Positions 1-6,326 are shown, numbered from the stretch's first letter. The stretch is 7,215 nucleotides of DNA from an uncultured Eubacteriales bacterium (GCA_902477055.1 CABSFY010000098.1:1-7215); one strand, 5' to 3'. Program-made: numbers and translations. The notes: generated from the sequence alone by a model not told the origin.

Positions 1-830
1 AGGTTAACGTTCCTTCCGTCCTCGTCTTCCTGAACAAGGTCGACCAGGTCGACGACGAAGAGCTGCTCGAGCTCGTCGAGATGGAAGTCCGCGAGACGCT
101 GGACTTCTACGGCTTCCCCGGAGACGACACCCCCATCATCCGCGGCTCCGCGCTGAACGCCCTGATCTCCGAGTCCACCGATCCCAACGCTCCCGAGTAT
201 GCCTGCATCAAGGAACTCATGGACGCGGTTGACACCTGGATCCCCACTCCCGACCGTATGGCCGACAAGCCCTTCCTGATGCCTGTCGAGGACGTCTTCA
301 CGATCTCCGGCCGCGGCACCGTCGCGACTGGCCGTGTCGAGCGTGGCCAGATCAAGAAGAACGAGGCTGTCGAAATCGTTGGCCTCATGGACGAGCCGAA
401 GTCCACCGTCGTTACCGACATCGAAATGTTCCACAAGCTGCTCGACTACGCAGAAGCCGGCGACAACATCGGCGCTCTGCTCCGCGGCGTGGACAAGAAG
501 AGCATCGAGCGTGGCCAGGTTCTGGCGAAGCCCGGCTCCATTCATCCCCACACCAAGTTCAAGGGCCAGGTTTACGTCCTGAGCAAGGAAGAAGGCGGCC
601 GTCATACCCCGTTCTTCAACAACTATCGCCCGCAGTTCTATTTCCGTACCACTGACGTTACCGGCATCATCAGCCTTCCCGAAGGCGTTGAGATGTGCAT
701 GCCTGGCGACAACATCGATATGGATGTTGAGCTGATCACCCCGATCGCCATCGAGCAGAACCTCCGCTTCGCTATCCGCGAGGGTGGCCGTACTGTCGGT
801 TCCGGCGTCGTTATCGGCATCAACGAGTAA
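1..830 (+). CDS. tuf: Elongation factor Tu, C-terminal two thirds (5' end outside window)
   Basis: EF-Tu is the GTPase that carries aminoacyl-tRNA to the ribosomal A site. The open frame starts upstream of the window; the first whole codon is at position 3, before any ATG, so the methionine at 81 is internal. About 275 residues are present out of the usual roughly 400. The P-loop and switch regions are missing, but the end of the G domain is visible: NKVD (residues 11-14 of the visible part, guanine specificity) and GSAL (48-51, G5 loop). Domains 2 and 3 follow complete, with the conserved stretches FTISGRGTVATGRVERG, GRHTPFF and RPQFYFRTTDVTG, ending FAIREGGRTVGSGVV. Codons strongly favour C-ending forms, as in gap downstream, which fits very high expression. 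A strong terminator follows 15 bp after the stop. Identification is certain; whether it is tufA or tufB cannot be told. Confidence 0.98.
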   Translation, partial: VNVPSVLVFLNKVDQVDDEELLELVEMEVRETLDFYGFPGDDTPIIRGSALNALISESTDPNAPEYACIKELMDAVDTWIPTPDRMADKPFLMPVEDVFTISGRGTVATGRVERGQIKKNEAVEIVGLMDEPKSTVVTDIEMFHKLLDYAEAGDNIGALLRGVDKKSIERGQVLAKPGSIHPHTKFKGQVYVLSKEEGGRHTPFFNNYRPQFYFRTTDVTGIISLPEGVEMCMPGDNIDMDVELITPIAIEQNLRFAIREGGRTVGSGVVIGINE

Positions 831-844
831 TTTCTCAACCAAAA

Positions 845-875
845 CGGCTGTCCCCTCCGGGGCAGCCGTTTTTTT
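845..875 (+). terminator. Rho-independent terminator of tuf
   Basis: Stem CGGCTG (845-850), one unpaired T, CCCC (852-855), loop TCC, GGGG (859-862), CAGCCG (863-868), followed by seven T (869-875). It lies 15 bp after the tuf stop and closes that transcription unit before the rubrerythrin promoter. Confidence 0.95.
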
Positions 876-897
876 GGATTCTTTCGCTGGGAGCGTG

Positions 898-926
898 TTG
901 TAATTTCCGGAAAAGGTTGGTATAAT
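898..926 (+). promoter_or_regulatory. Sigma-A promoter of the rubrerythrin gene, with internal palindrome
   Basis: TTGTAA (898-903), 17-bp spacer, TATAAT (921-926), with TG one base upstream of the -10 (918-919), so it is also an extended -10 promoter. The spacer holds the perfect 10-bp palindrome TTTCCGGAAA (904-913), a possible operator. Transcription should start near 933. An in-frame ATG at 925 lies inside the -10 box and therefore cannot be the start codon of the downstream gene. Confidence 0.88.
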
Positions 927-990
927 GAACACAGCAGGGCGTTGTGGTTTGCAGCGGCCGGCTGAATTTCTTAATGCGGAGGTTGCGGCA

Positions 991-1530
991 ATGGTAACGA
1001 AGTATGCAGGGACCCAGACGGAGAAGAATTTGCGGGAGGCCTTTTCGGGCGAGTCGCAGGCGCGGAATAAGTACACGTTTTTTGCGTCTGTAGCAAAGAA
1101 AGAGGGCTATGAGCAGATGGCGGCCATCTTCCTGAAAACCGCAGAGAATGAAAAGGAGCACGCGAAGCTGTGGTTCAAGGAGCTGGCGGGCATTGGCGAC
1201 ACGAAGGCCAATCTCGGCTCGGCAGCGGACGGCGAAAACTACGAGTGGACGGATATGTACGACGGCTTTGCCAAGACGGCGGAGGCCGAGGGCTTCCCGG
1301 AGCTGGCGGCAAAGTTCCGCGCGGTCGCCGAGATCGAGAAGCATCACGAGGAGCGCTATCGCGCCCTGCTGCAAAATCTGGAAACGGCGCAGGTGTTTGA
1401 AAAGAGTGAGGTCAAGGTCTGGGAGTGCCGGAACTGCGGCCACATCGTCGTCGGCACCAAGGCCCCCGAGGTCTGTCCGGTCTGCGCCCACCCGCAGAGC
1501 TATTTCGAAATCAGCGAACAGAATTATTGA
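991..1530 (+). CDS. rbr: Rubrerythrin (diiron peroxidase with C-terminal rubredoxin domain)
   Basis: Rubrerythrins are cytoplasmic NADH-linked peroxidases that reduce hydrogen peroxide in anaerobes, receiving electrons through a rubredoxin-like iron centre. The product has 179 residues, close to the usual family length. The N-terminal four-helix diiron domain (about 1-135) carries Glu21 and two ExxH motifs, E54-x-x-H57 and E116-x-x-H119. The C-terminal rubredoxin domain has C146-x-x-C149 and C162-x-x-C165 in the typical CRNCGH...CPVCAHP setting. The start at 991 is chosen because GGAGG (978-982) sits 8 nt upstream; the in-frame ATG at 925 is inside the promoter -10 box and would give an untypical 22-residue extension. 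The gene is a single transcription unit with its own promoter and terminator. Control by a peroxide-responsive repressor is plausible, but no clear PerR box is visible; the spacer palindrome is the only candidate operator. Confidence 0.96.
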   Translation: MVTKYAGTQTEKNLREAFSGESQARNKYTFFASVAKKEGYEQMAAIFLKTAENEKEHAKLWFKELAGIGDTKANLGSAADGENYEWTDMYDGFAKTAEAEGFPELAAKFRAVAEIEKHHEERYRALLQNLETAQVFEKSEVKVWECRNCGHIVVGTKAPEVCPVCAHPQSYFEISEQNY

Positions 1531-1577
1531 TATTATAGGACCAGCACCGACTGTCCCTCCCCTATCCAGCGGGATCG

Positions 1578-1612
1578 CCGCGCTTACGTTTTTGTAGGCG
1601 CGGTTATTTTTT
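1578..1612 (+). terminator. Rho-independent terminator of rbr
   Basis: A 10-bp stem (1578-1587 with 1594-1603, one G-T pair), loop GTTTTT, followed by the T-rich run TTATTTTTT (1604-1612). It lies 47 bp after the rubrerythrin stop. Confidence 0.9.
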
Positions 1613-1707
1613 CGCTTTCGCTTTATCAGTTTATCGCAATAAATCGTATTGTCTGACAGTGATTTTTGTGCAGGCCGACAAAGTTTTTTGAAATTCCCAG
1701 AAAGCAC

Positions 1708-1736
1708 TTTACAACTTCATCGCAATGAAGTATAAT
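1708..1736 (+). promoter_or_regulatory. Sigma-A promoter of the amino-acid transporter operon, with inverted-repeat operator candidate
   Basis: TTTACA (1708-1713), 17-bp spacer, TATAAT (1731-1736). The spacer plus the first -10 base forms a perfect 7-bp inverted repeat, ACTTCAT-CGCA-ATGAAGT (1714-1731), ideally placed for a dimeric repressor to block RNA polymerase. Transcription should start near 1743, leaving a leader of about 100 nt before the receptor gene in which I see no convincing riboswitch or attenuator. The TrpR-like gene at the end of this operon is one candidate binder; this is inference. Confidence 0.87.
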
Positions 1737-1840
1737 CCGGACATAAATTCTCAGCCGATGTGGCAGGCAATGGCCGAGCGCATACGGTTGAACGGCCGGT
1801 CACGGCATCAAAAAAACAGCGAAAAACGGAGGTAGCTACG

Positions 1841-2668
1841 ATGAAAAGGCGGAACACACGGAACACATGGAAACGGCTCCAAAAACTGGGGGCGCTGGTG
1901 CTGGCGGGGCTGATGGCGCTGCTTTGTCTCGCGGGCTGCGGGTCACAGAGCGACGAGGCGGACAGCACGTATGTCAAGAACAAGGGAACGCTCGTCATCG
2001 GCATCACGGAGTTCAAACCGATGGACTATCAAGAGCCGGGAAGCACAGAATGGATCGGCTTCGATGCCGATTTGGCAAAAGCCTTCGCCGCAGAGCTGGG
2101 CGTGGAGGCCGAATTCGTCGTGATTAACTGGGACAACAAGGAATTTGAGCTGAACAGTAAGTCGATCGACTGCGTCTGGAACGGCATGACGCTGACCGAC
2201 GGCGTAAGAAAGGCGATGGAAACCTCGAATGCCTACTGCTCTAACGCGCAGGTCGTGGTCCTGCCGGAGGACGAGGCGGGCAAGTATCCGGACGTGGAAT
2301 CGCTGAAGGACCTCAGCTTTGCGGCGGAGAGCGGCTCGGCGGGCGAGGAAATTCTGCTCAATCTCGGCTACTCCGTCACGCCGGTCGCGGCGCAGACGGA
2401 CGCGGTCAAGGAGGTCGCCGCCGGGACCTCGGACGCAGCAGTCATCGACCTGCTGATGGCAGGCGCAATGCTCGGCGACGGCACACGCTACGATACCCTC
2501 CGCTGCTGCATGACGCTGAACTATGAGGAATACGGTGTCGGCTTCCGCAAAGGCTCCGACCTCGCCGCCGCGCTGAACGATTTCTTTGCAAAGTCCTACG
2601 CCGACGGCACGATGACGCAGCTCGCGGAACAATATAAGATTTCGAGCGCCCTGCTTGACCAGACGTAA
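1841..2668 (+). CDS. Polar amino-acid ABC transporter, substrate-binding lipoprotein
   Basis: This is the extracellular receptor of a PAAT-family (SBP_bac_3 fold) uptake system, holding an amino acid for transfer to the membrane permease. It has 275 residues. The N-terminus has basic residues, a hydrophobic stretch (about 16-29) and the lipobox L30-A31-G32-C33, so Cys33 should be lipidated and the protein anchored outside the membrane. The mature part begins with the family pattern GTLVIGITEFKPMDY and continues with GFDADLAKAFAAELG, the typical first lobe. The start at 1841 is chosen because GGAGG (1828-1832) lies 8 nt upstream and it begins directly at the signal peptide; a GTG 81 nt earlier is in frame but lacks a site. 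It is the first gene of the operon, 17 bp before the permease. The exact substrate cannot be read from the sequence; glutamine, cystine or basic amino acids are all possible. Confidence 0.93.
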   Translation: MKRRNTRNTWKRLQKLGALVLAGLMALLCLAGCGSQSDEADSTYVKNKGTLVIGITEFKPMDYQEPGSTEWIGFDADLAKAFAAELGVEAEFVVINWDNKEFELNSKSIDCVWNGMTLTDGVRKAMETSNAYCSNAQVVVLPEDEAGKYPDVESLKDLSFAAESGSAGEEILLNLGYSVTPVAAQTDAVKEVAAGTSDAAVIDLLMAGAMLGDGTRYDTLRCCMTLNYEEYGVGFRKGSDLAAALNDFFAKSYADGTMTQLAEQYKISSALLDQT

Positions 2669-2685
2669 GCGCGGAGGCGGAAGCA

Positions 2686-3339
2686 ATGCTTACAACGGTC
2701 ATGCAGTCCCTGATGATCGGCTTCGGGGAAACGTTAAAAATCTTTTTCTGCACGCTGCTGGGCGCTCTGCCGTTGGGGCTTGTGGTCGCCTTTGGCTCGA
2801 TGTGCCGCTTCCGGCCGGTCCGGGCGCTGATGCGGACGCTCGTCTGGGTCGTGCGCGGCACGCCGCTGATGCTACAGCTCATCGTGATCTTTTACGGACC
2901 GGGCCTGCTCGGCAATAACATCTGGGGGACCGGCAGCAGCGGCCGCATGGCGGCCACGCTCGTCGCGTTTATTGTCAACTACGCGTGCTATTTTTCGGAG
3001 ATTTATCGCGGCGGCATCGAGAGCATCCCTGCCGGGCAGTACGAGGCCGGGCAGGTCCTGGGCATGACAAAGCGGCAGATCTTTTCCCGTATCATTCTTT
3101 TACAGGTCGTCAAGCGCATCGTCCCGCCCATCAGCAACGAGATCATCACGCTGGTCAAGGATACCTCCCTATCGCGTATCATTGCAATACAAGAGATCAT
3201 CTACTACGGAGAAAAATTTATCAAAAACGGCGGGATTCTCTGGCCGCTGCTCTTTACGGGCGTGTTTTATCTGGTGTTCAGCGGCCTTTTGACGCTGGGG
3301 CTGGGTCGGCTGGAAAAGAAACTGAATTATTTTCAATAG
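2686..3339 (+). CDS. Polar amino-acid ABC transporter, permease (HisM/GlnP family)
   Basis: Integral membrane subunit of the amino-acid importer, 217 residues, normal for the family. Hydrophobic segments lie at about residues 10-36, 53-75, 88-104 and 184-206, with a further weaker one between. RGTPLMLQL (about 58-66) is the conserved segment after the first helix pair. The cytoplasmic EAA loop that docks the ATPase is clear: EIYRGGIESIP starting at residue 105, then E120-A121-G122 and LGMT, followed by PPISNEIITLVKDTSL. The ATG at 2686 has GGAGG (2673-2677) 8 nt upstream. The stop codon TAG overlaps the ribosome binding site of the ATPase gene, so the two are tightly coupled. A single permease gene implies a homodimeric channel. 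Confidence 0.95.
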   Translation: MLTTVMQSLMIGFGETLKIFFCTLLGALPLGLVVAFGSMCRFRPVRALMRTLVWVVRGTPLMLQLIVIFYGPGLLGNNIWGTGSSGRMAATLVAFIVNYACYFSEIYRGGIESIPAGQYEAGQVLGMTKRQIFSRIILLQVVKRIVPPISNEIITLVKDTSLSRIIAIQEIIYYGEKFIKNGGILWPLLFTGVFYLVFSGLLTLGLGRLEKKLNYFQ

Positions 3340-3350
3340 GAGGGGTTGCC

Positions 3351-4109
3351 ATGCCCGCGCTCGCGGTTTATAATCTCAGTAAGAGCTTCGGAAAAACAGA
3401 GGTCCTGCGGGACGTGAGCTTCTCGCTGGAGCAGGGCGAGGTGCTGGCGATCATCGGCTCTTCCGGCAGCGGAAAAACGACGTTGCTTCGGTGCCTGAAT
3501 TTCTTGGAATTTGCCGACGCAGGCAGCATCTGTGTCAACGGGGAGCCGGTTTTTCGCGCCGGCGCGGCAAAGCCCACGGAGGCGGAGCTGCGCAAAAGCC
3601 GCCTGCACTTCGGGCTGGTGTTTCAGCAGTTCAACCTGTTCCCCCAATACACGGTGCTGAAGAACGTGACCCTCGCGCCGCGTCTGCTGAGAGCGGGCGC
3701 AGCAGAGGACATCACGGGCAAGGCGCTGGCGCTGCTCGAGCGGGTTGGACTGACGGACAAGCGCGACAGCTATCCCTATGCGCTTTCCGGCGGACAGCAG
3801 CAGCGCGTCGCCATTGCGCGGGCGCTGGCACTGGACCCGGATATCCTGTGCTTCGACGAGCCGACCAGTGCGCTCGACCCGGCGCTGACGGGCGAGGTAC
3901 TGCGCGTGATTCAGGATCTCCGAGCGCAGCGGCGGACGATGGTGGTCGTGACCCATGATATGGATGTCGCGAAAAGCGTCGCGGATAAGGTCCTGTTCAT
4001 CGCCGACGGTGCGGTCGAGGAATTCGGCACGCCGGATGCGGTGTTTTCCCTTCCGAAGTCACCGAAAACAAAAGAATTTTTGCGCTTAGGAAAGGACGTG
4101 AGTGCTTGA
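3351..4109 (+). CDS. Polar amino-acid ABC transporter, ATP-binding protein (GlnQ/HisP type)
   Basis: Cytoplasmic ATPase that powers the importer, 252 residues. All nucleotide-binding motifs are intact: Walker A GSSGSGKT (36-43), Q-loop glutamine in VFQQFNLFP (about 90-98), signature LSGGQQQR (145-152), Walker B ILCFDE (165-170) with catalytic Glu170, D-loop SALD (173-176) and the H-loop His202 in VTHD. The start at 3351 has GGAGG (3339-3343) 7 nt upstream; the long in-frame upstream extension runs inside the permease gene and is discarded. LSGGQQQRVAIARAL and DEPTSALDP are hallmarks of the polar amino-acid subfamily. The stop codon TGA overlaps the TTG start of the next gene, so the TrpR-like gene belongs to the same operon. 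Confidence 0.96.
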   Translation: MPALAVYNLSKSFGKTEVLRDVSFSLEQGEVLAIIGSSGSGKTTLLRCLNFLEFADAGSICVNGEPVFRAGAAKPTEAELRKSRLHFGLVFQQFNLFPQYTVLKNVTLAPRLLRAGAAEDITGKALALLERVGLTDKRDSYPYALSGGQQQRVAIARALALDPDILCFDEPTSALDPALTGEVLRVIQDLRAQRRTMVVVTHDMDVAKSVADKVLFIADGAVEEFGTPDAVFSLPKSPKTKEFLRLGKDVSA

Positions 4110-4423
4110 CACCAAGCAAAATCACGGAAGAAATGATTCAGGAGCTGTATGCGCTGATTGCCGCGCTGCATGATGCAGAGGAATGTAAAATGCTCTTTGA
4201 CGACCTGTGTACGAATAAAGAGGTCGAGCAGATGGCGCAGCGCCTGCGAGCGGCCAAGCTGCTTCTCGCCGGCAATACCTATCAGCAGGTCATCAAGGCA
4301 ACCGACATTTCCTCCGCAACGCTCAGCCGCGTATCCCGCTGCGTCCAGTACGGCAAGGGCTACGCGGCCCTGCTGCCCGCCGAAATGCCTCCGCAGGACA
4401 GCGATTCCAACAAAAGCAATTAA
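4106..4423 (+). CDS. yerC: TrpR-like DNA-binding protein, YerC/YecD family
   Basis: A small Firmicutes family related to the tryptophan repressor, 105 residues, predicted to bind DNA as a dimer. Residues 27-50 (ECKMLFDDLCTNKEVEQMAQ and following) are the helical dimerisation part typical of Trp repressor folds. The helix-turn-helix follows at about 51-80: LLLAGNTYQQVIKATDISSATLSRVSRC, where SATLSRV is the recognition helix. The tail after residue 91 is polar and probably disordered. The start is TTG at 4106, sharing the bases TTGA with the ATPase stop, with AAAGGA (4091-4096) upstream; an ATG at codon 10 would cut into the conserved N-terminus. Overlap with a transporter gene suggests translational coupling and a role in sensing or regulating amino-acid supply. 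The ligand is unknown, and whether it binds the inverted repeat in its own operon promoter is a hypothesis. Confidence 0.87.
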   Translation: MTPSKITEEMIQELYALIAALHDAEECKMLFDDLCTNKEVEQMAQRLRAAKLLLAGNTYQQVIKATDISSATLSRVSRCVQYGKGYAALLPAEMPPQDSDSNKSN

Positions 4424-4464
4424 AAAACCAGGTAGATTTTGCAAAAATTGATGGAAATTGACAG

Positions 4465-4493
4465 TTGCGAACTTCCTTCACTTCGTATATAAT
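4465..4493 (+). promoter_or_regulatory. Sigma-A promoter of gap
   Basis: TTGCGA (4465-4470), 17-bp spacer, TATAAT (4488-4493). A perfect TTGACA at 4458-4463 lies just upstream, but it is 24 bp from this -10 and so is not the working -35 for it. Transcription should start near 4500. I see no convincing terminator between the TrpR-like gene (end 4423) and this promoter, so operon read-through into gap is possible. Confidence 0.82.
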
Positions 4494-4514
4494 AAGAACG
4501 TTGGGAAATCATTA

Positions 4515-4535
4515 CTGCGGCCCTTTGCGCCGCGG
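4515..4535 (+). other. 5' hairpin in the gap leader RNA
   Basis: CTGCGGC (4515-4521) pairs with GCCGCGG (4529-4535), seven pairs with one G-U, loop CCTTTGC. It sits about 15 nt from the predicted transcript start and ends 7 nt before the ribosome binding site GGAGG (4543-4547). A 5'-end hairpin of this kind can protect an abundant mRNA from decay; that role is inferred from position only. Confidence 0.5.
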
Positions 4536-4555
4536 AATAACTGGAGGAAAAAGAA

Positions 4556-5587
4556 ATGTCTGTAAAAGTTGCTATCAATGGTTTTGGCAGAATCGGCCGT
4601 CTGGCGTTCCGTCAGATGTTCGGCGCTGAGGGCTATGAGATCGTTGCCATCAACGACCTGACCTCTGCGAAGATGCTGGCGCACCTTCTCAAGTACGACT
4701 CCACGCAGGGCAACTACGTTGCAATGGGCCACACGGTCGAGTACAACGAGGGCGAAGGCGAGGACAACTACATCGTCGTTGACGGCAAGAAGGTCGTTAT
4801 CTACAAGATGCCCAATGCGGCAGAGCTGCCCTGGGGCAAGCTGGGCGTTGACGTCGTGCTCGAATGCACCGGCTTCTACACCAGCAAGGCGAAGGCTCAG
4901 GCGCACATCGACGCCGGTGCCAAGAAGGTCGTTATCTCCGCTCCGGCCGGCAACGACCTGCCCACCATCGTTTATAATGTTAACCACGAAACCCTGACCA
5001 AGGAAGATCACATCATCTCCGCCGCGTCCTGCACCACCAACTGCCTCGCTCCGATGGCTAAGGCGCTGAACGATCTGGCTCCCATCGAGTCCGGCATCAT
5101 GTGCACCATTCACGCCTACACCGGCGATCAGATGATCCTCGACGGCCCGCAGCGTAAGGGCGACCTCCGCCGCAGCCGCGCCGGCGCTGTCAACATCGTC
5201 CCGAACTCCACCGGCGCTGCCAAGGCAATCGGCCTTGTCATCCCCGAGCTCAACGGCAAGCTCATCGGCGCTGCACAGCGTGTTCCGACCCCGACCGGCT
5301 CCACCACCATCCTCAACGCCATCGTCAAGGGCACCGTTTCTGTTGACGAGATCAACGCGCAGATGAAGAAGGAAGCCACCGAGTCCTTCGGCTACAACGA
5401 GGACCAGATCGTTTCCTCCGATGTCATCGGTATGCGCTTCGGCTCCCTGTTTGATGCCACTCAGACCATGGTCGTCAACCTCGAAAACGGCACCACCCAG
5501 GTGCAGGTCGTTTCCTGGTACGACAACGAGAACTCCTACGTTTCTCAGATGGTCCGCACCATCAAGCACTTCTCCACGCTGCTGTAA
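4556..5587 (+). CDS. gap: Glyceraldehyde-3-phosphate dehydrogenase, type I, NAD-dependent
   Basis: Central glycolytic enzyme: converts glyceraldehyde 3-phosphate, phosphate and NAD to 1,3-bisphosphoglycerate. The product has 343 residues, the normal length. The N-terminal Rossmann domain has the NAD motif INGFGRIGR (7-15); Asp34 after Asn33 is the acidic residue that binds the adenosine ribose and favours NAD over NADP. The catalytic site SCTTNC carries Cys159 and the base His186 lies in CTIHAYTGDQ. The catalytic domain contains RRSRAGAVNIVPNSTGAAKA and the end WYDNENSYVSQMVRT is typical. The start at 4556 has GGAGG (4543-4547) 8 nt upstream. It is monocistronic, with its own promoter and a strong terminator, and its C-ending codon preference matches tuf, as expected for a highly expressed gene. 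No CggR-like regulator or other glycolytic gene is adjacent. Confidence 0.98.
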   Translation: MSVKVAINGFGRIGRLAFRQMFGAEGYEIVAINDLTSAKMLAHLLKYDSTQGNYVAMGHTVEYNEGEGEDNYIVVDGKKVVIYKMPNAAELPWGKLGVDVVLECTGFYTSKAKAQAHIDAGAKKVVISAPAGNDLPTIVYNVNHETLTKEDHIISAASCTTNCLAPMAKALNDLAPIESGIMCTIHAYTGDQMILDGPQRKGDLRRSRAGAVNIVPNSTGAAKAIGLVIPELNGKLIGAAQRVPTPTGSTTILNAIVKGTVSVDEINAQMKKEATESFGYNEDQIVSSDVIGMRFGSLFDATQTMVVNLENGTTQVQVVSWYDNENSYVSQMVRTIKHFSTLL

Positions 5588-5600
5588 TCTTAATTGCAAC

Positions 5601-5636
5601 AAACCCTCCTGCGGGCTTCACGCAGGAGGGTTTTTT
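5601..5636 (+). terminator. Rho-independent terminator of gap
   Basis: Perfect 13-bp stem (5601-5613 with 5621-5633), loop GGCTTCA, T run to 5636. It lies 13 bp after the gap stop. Its 3' end abuts the extended -10 promoter of the next gene. Confidence 0.96.
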
Positions 5637-6231
5637 ATGTTATAATCAAAGCAGAATTCTGTCGCGGCGCATCGCGCCGGACAAAAGGAGCGAGAATGAT
5701 GAAACGTGTACTTGCAGCGGTGCTTTGCATTTCCCTACTGCTGTGCCTATGGGTCCCCCCAGCTTCCGCAGCAGCGGTCGAGGGATCCTGCGGTGAGAGC
5801 CTGACCTGGACATTGGACACGGATGGAACGCTGACAATTTCCGGCACGGGCAAAATGGCGGATTTCCCCGCCGCCGCGCCGTGGGCGGCGTATAAAACGC
5901 AGATTCTGTCCCTTTCGGTAGCTACCTCCCCGGCAAGCTGCGGATAGGGGCTGTGCCACTCGTTCAGCGTCCGGGCTATCTGGTTTAAGTTGCCGCCGAC
6001 CCTGCCGTATTCGGCGGTCAGCTTCCCGATGGCGGACAGCAGCTCATCATTGACCGGGGAAACCGTGACAACGGGACGGATGCTTGCGCCTCGAATGGCT
6101 CTGCGGATAAACTCGGATTGGCTGATACCGTAGGGTGCAAGGCGGGCGGCAAAGTCGGCGTATTCCTCCTCGGTCATGCGGGTCTTGACTACTCGGCTGC
6201 GGTGCGGCGTGTTGTATCTTTTGCGGTGCAT
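5635..6231 (-). CDS. mobC: MobC-type relaxosome accessory protein, 3'-truncated and fused to antisense sequence
   Basis: MobC proteins bind near the origin of transfer and help a relaxase open DNA for conjugation. The native part spans residues 1-103 (6231 down to about 5923): an N-terminal ribbon-helix-helix DNA-binding segment (VVKTRMTEEEYADFAARLAPYG, ISQSEFIRRAI, about 14-45) and the family signature VGGNLNQIARTLN (78-90). Homology stops at LAGEV; the usual last 30 or so residues of related gut-element proteins are absent. The frame stays open for 95 more codons through the reverse complement of the BspA-like gene and ends at 5635, a tail that is not a natural domain. The start at 6231 has AAAGGAG (6241-6247 on this strand) 9 nt upstream; an in-frame ATG at 6336 adds a low-quality extension. 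A relaxase gene normally follows mobC directly, but here it is missing. Function of the chimeric product is doubtful. Confidence 0.82.
   Translation of the reverse strand: MHRKRYNTPHRSRVVKTRMTEEEYADFAARLAPYGISQSEFIRRAIRGASIRPVVTVSPVNDELLSAIGKLTAEYGRVGGNLNQIARTLNEWHSPYPQLAGEVATERDRICVLYAAHGAAAGKSAILPVPEIVSVPSVSNVQVRLSPQDPSTAAAEAGGTHRHSSREMQSTAASTRFIILAPFVRRDAPRQNSALIIT
5638..5646 (+). promoter_or_regulatory. Extended -10 promoter for the BspA-like gene
   Basis: TG-T-TATAAT (TG at 5638-5639, TATAAT at 5641-5646) is a consensus extended -10 element. At the -35 distance there is only TTCACG (5617-5622, 18-bp spacer), which overlaps the gap terminator stem, so activity would rest on the extended -10. 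The leader RNA contains a 6-bp hairpin (CGGCGC 5665-5670 with GCGCCG 5674-5679) before the ribosome binding site. Confidence 0.7.
5699..5947 (+). pseudogene. BspA-like secreted surface protein, 5' fragment only
   Basis: The fragment begins with a clear Sec signal peptide: basic MKR, a hydrophobic core (about residues 4-18) and an Ala-x-Ala type end, WVPPASA. The mature start (GESLTWTLDTDGTLTISGTG, then APWAAYKTQI) is the characteristic opening of BspA-like or leucine-rich-repeat cell-surface proteins of gut clostridia, where it precedes tandem repeats. Here homology ends near codon 75 (about 5920); the last residues TSPASCG are read from antisense mobC sequence and end at a TAG. Full-length members usually have several hundred residues, so the gene is badly truncated. 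The start is 5699 rather than the adjacent ATG at 5696, because the site AAAAGGAG (5683-5690) then has the same spacing as in neighbouring genes. Presumed original role: adhesion or surface interaction, known only from the family. Confidence 0.75.
5917..5926. other. Junction between chromosome and mobile-element sequence, on a palindrome
   Basis: GGTAGCTACC is a perfect 10-bp palindrome. To its left the + strand reads as a BspA-like protein up to codon GTA-GCT (5918-5923); to its right the - strand reads as MobC from codon GTA (5923-5921) upstream. Both genes lose homology within these few bases. Confidence 0.7.
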
Positions 6232-6295
6232 AGGTTTCAACTCCTTTCTGCGGTATCGTTTGTAAACAGAAAAACATCTCCTCAAATACCTAAAG

Positions 6296-6326
6296 AAAAA
6301 ACAGCAAAAAGTACGGGGCTGTTTTT
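6296..6326 (-). terminator. AT-rich stem-loop, possible bidirectional weak terminator upstream of mobC
   Basis: AAAAACAGC (6297-6305) pairs with GCTGTTTTT (6318-6326), 9 bp with a 12-nt loop. T runs exist on either strand, so it could act weakly in both directions or regulate leftward transcription into mobC (start 6231). It lacks the GC-rich stem of the other terminators in the window. Confidence 0.4.

Noticed and set aside
925..990. Upstream ATG giving rubrerythrin a 22-residue extension
   Set aside because: The ATG overlaps the promoter -10 box and lies before the predicted transcript start; ATG 991 has a proper ribosome binding site.
835..1707. 290-codon open frame on the - strand opposite rubrerythrin
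   Set aside because: It covers the rubrerythrin gene, its promoter and both terminators in antisense and its translation shows no recognisable family; it is a by-product of high-GC codon use.
1743..1840. Possible riboswitch in the leader of the transporter operon
   Set aside because: About 100 nt with only weak short GC pairings and no terminator or sequestering stem; no known riboswitch core is recognisable.
4458..4463. Perfect TTGACA upstream of gap as the -35 box
   Set aside because: It is 24 bp from the TATAAT, too far; TTGCGA at 4465-4470 has the correct 17-bp spacing.
5917..5947. Insertion-sequence end or target-site duplication at the junction
   Set aside because: No terminal inverted repeat, transposase or duplicated target is visible, and the break lies inside mobC, which is not at an element end.
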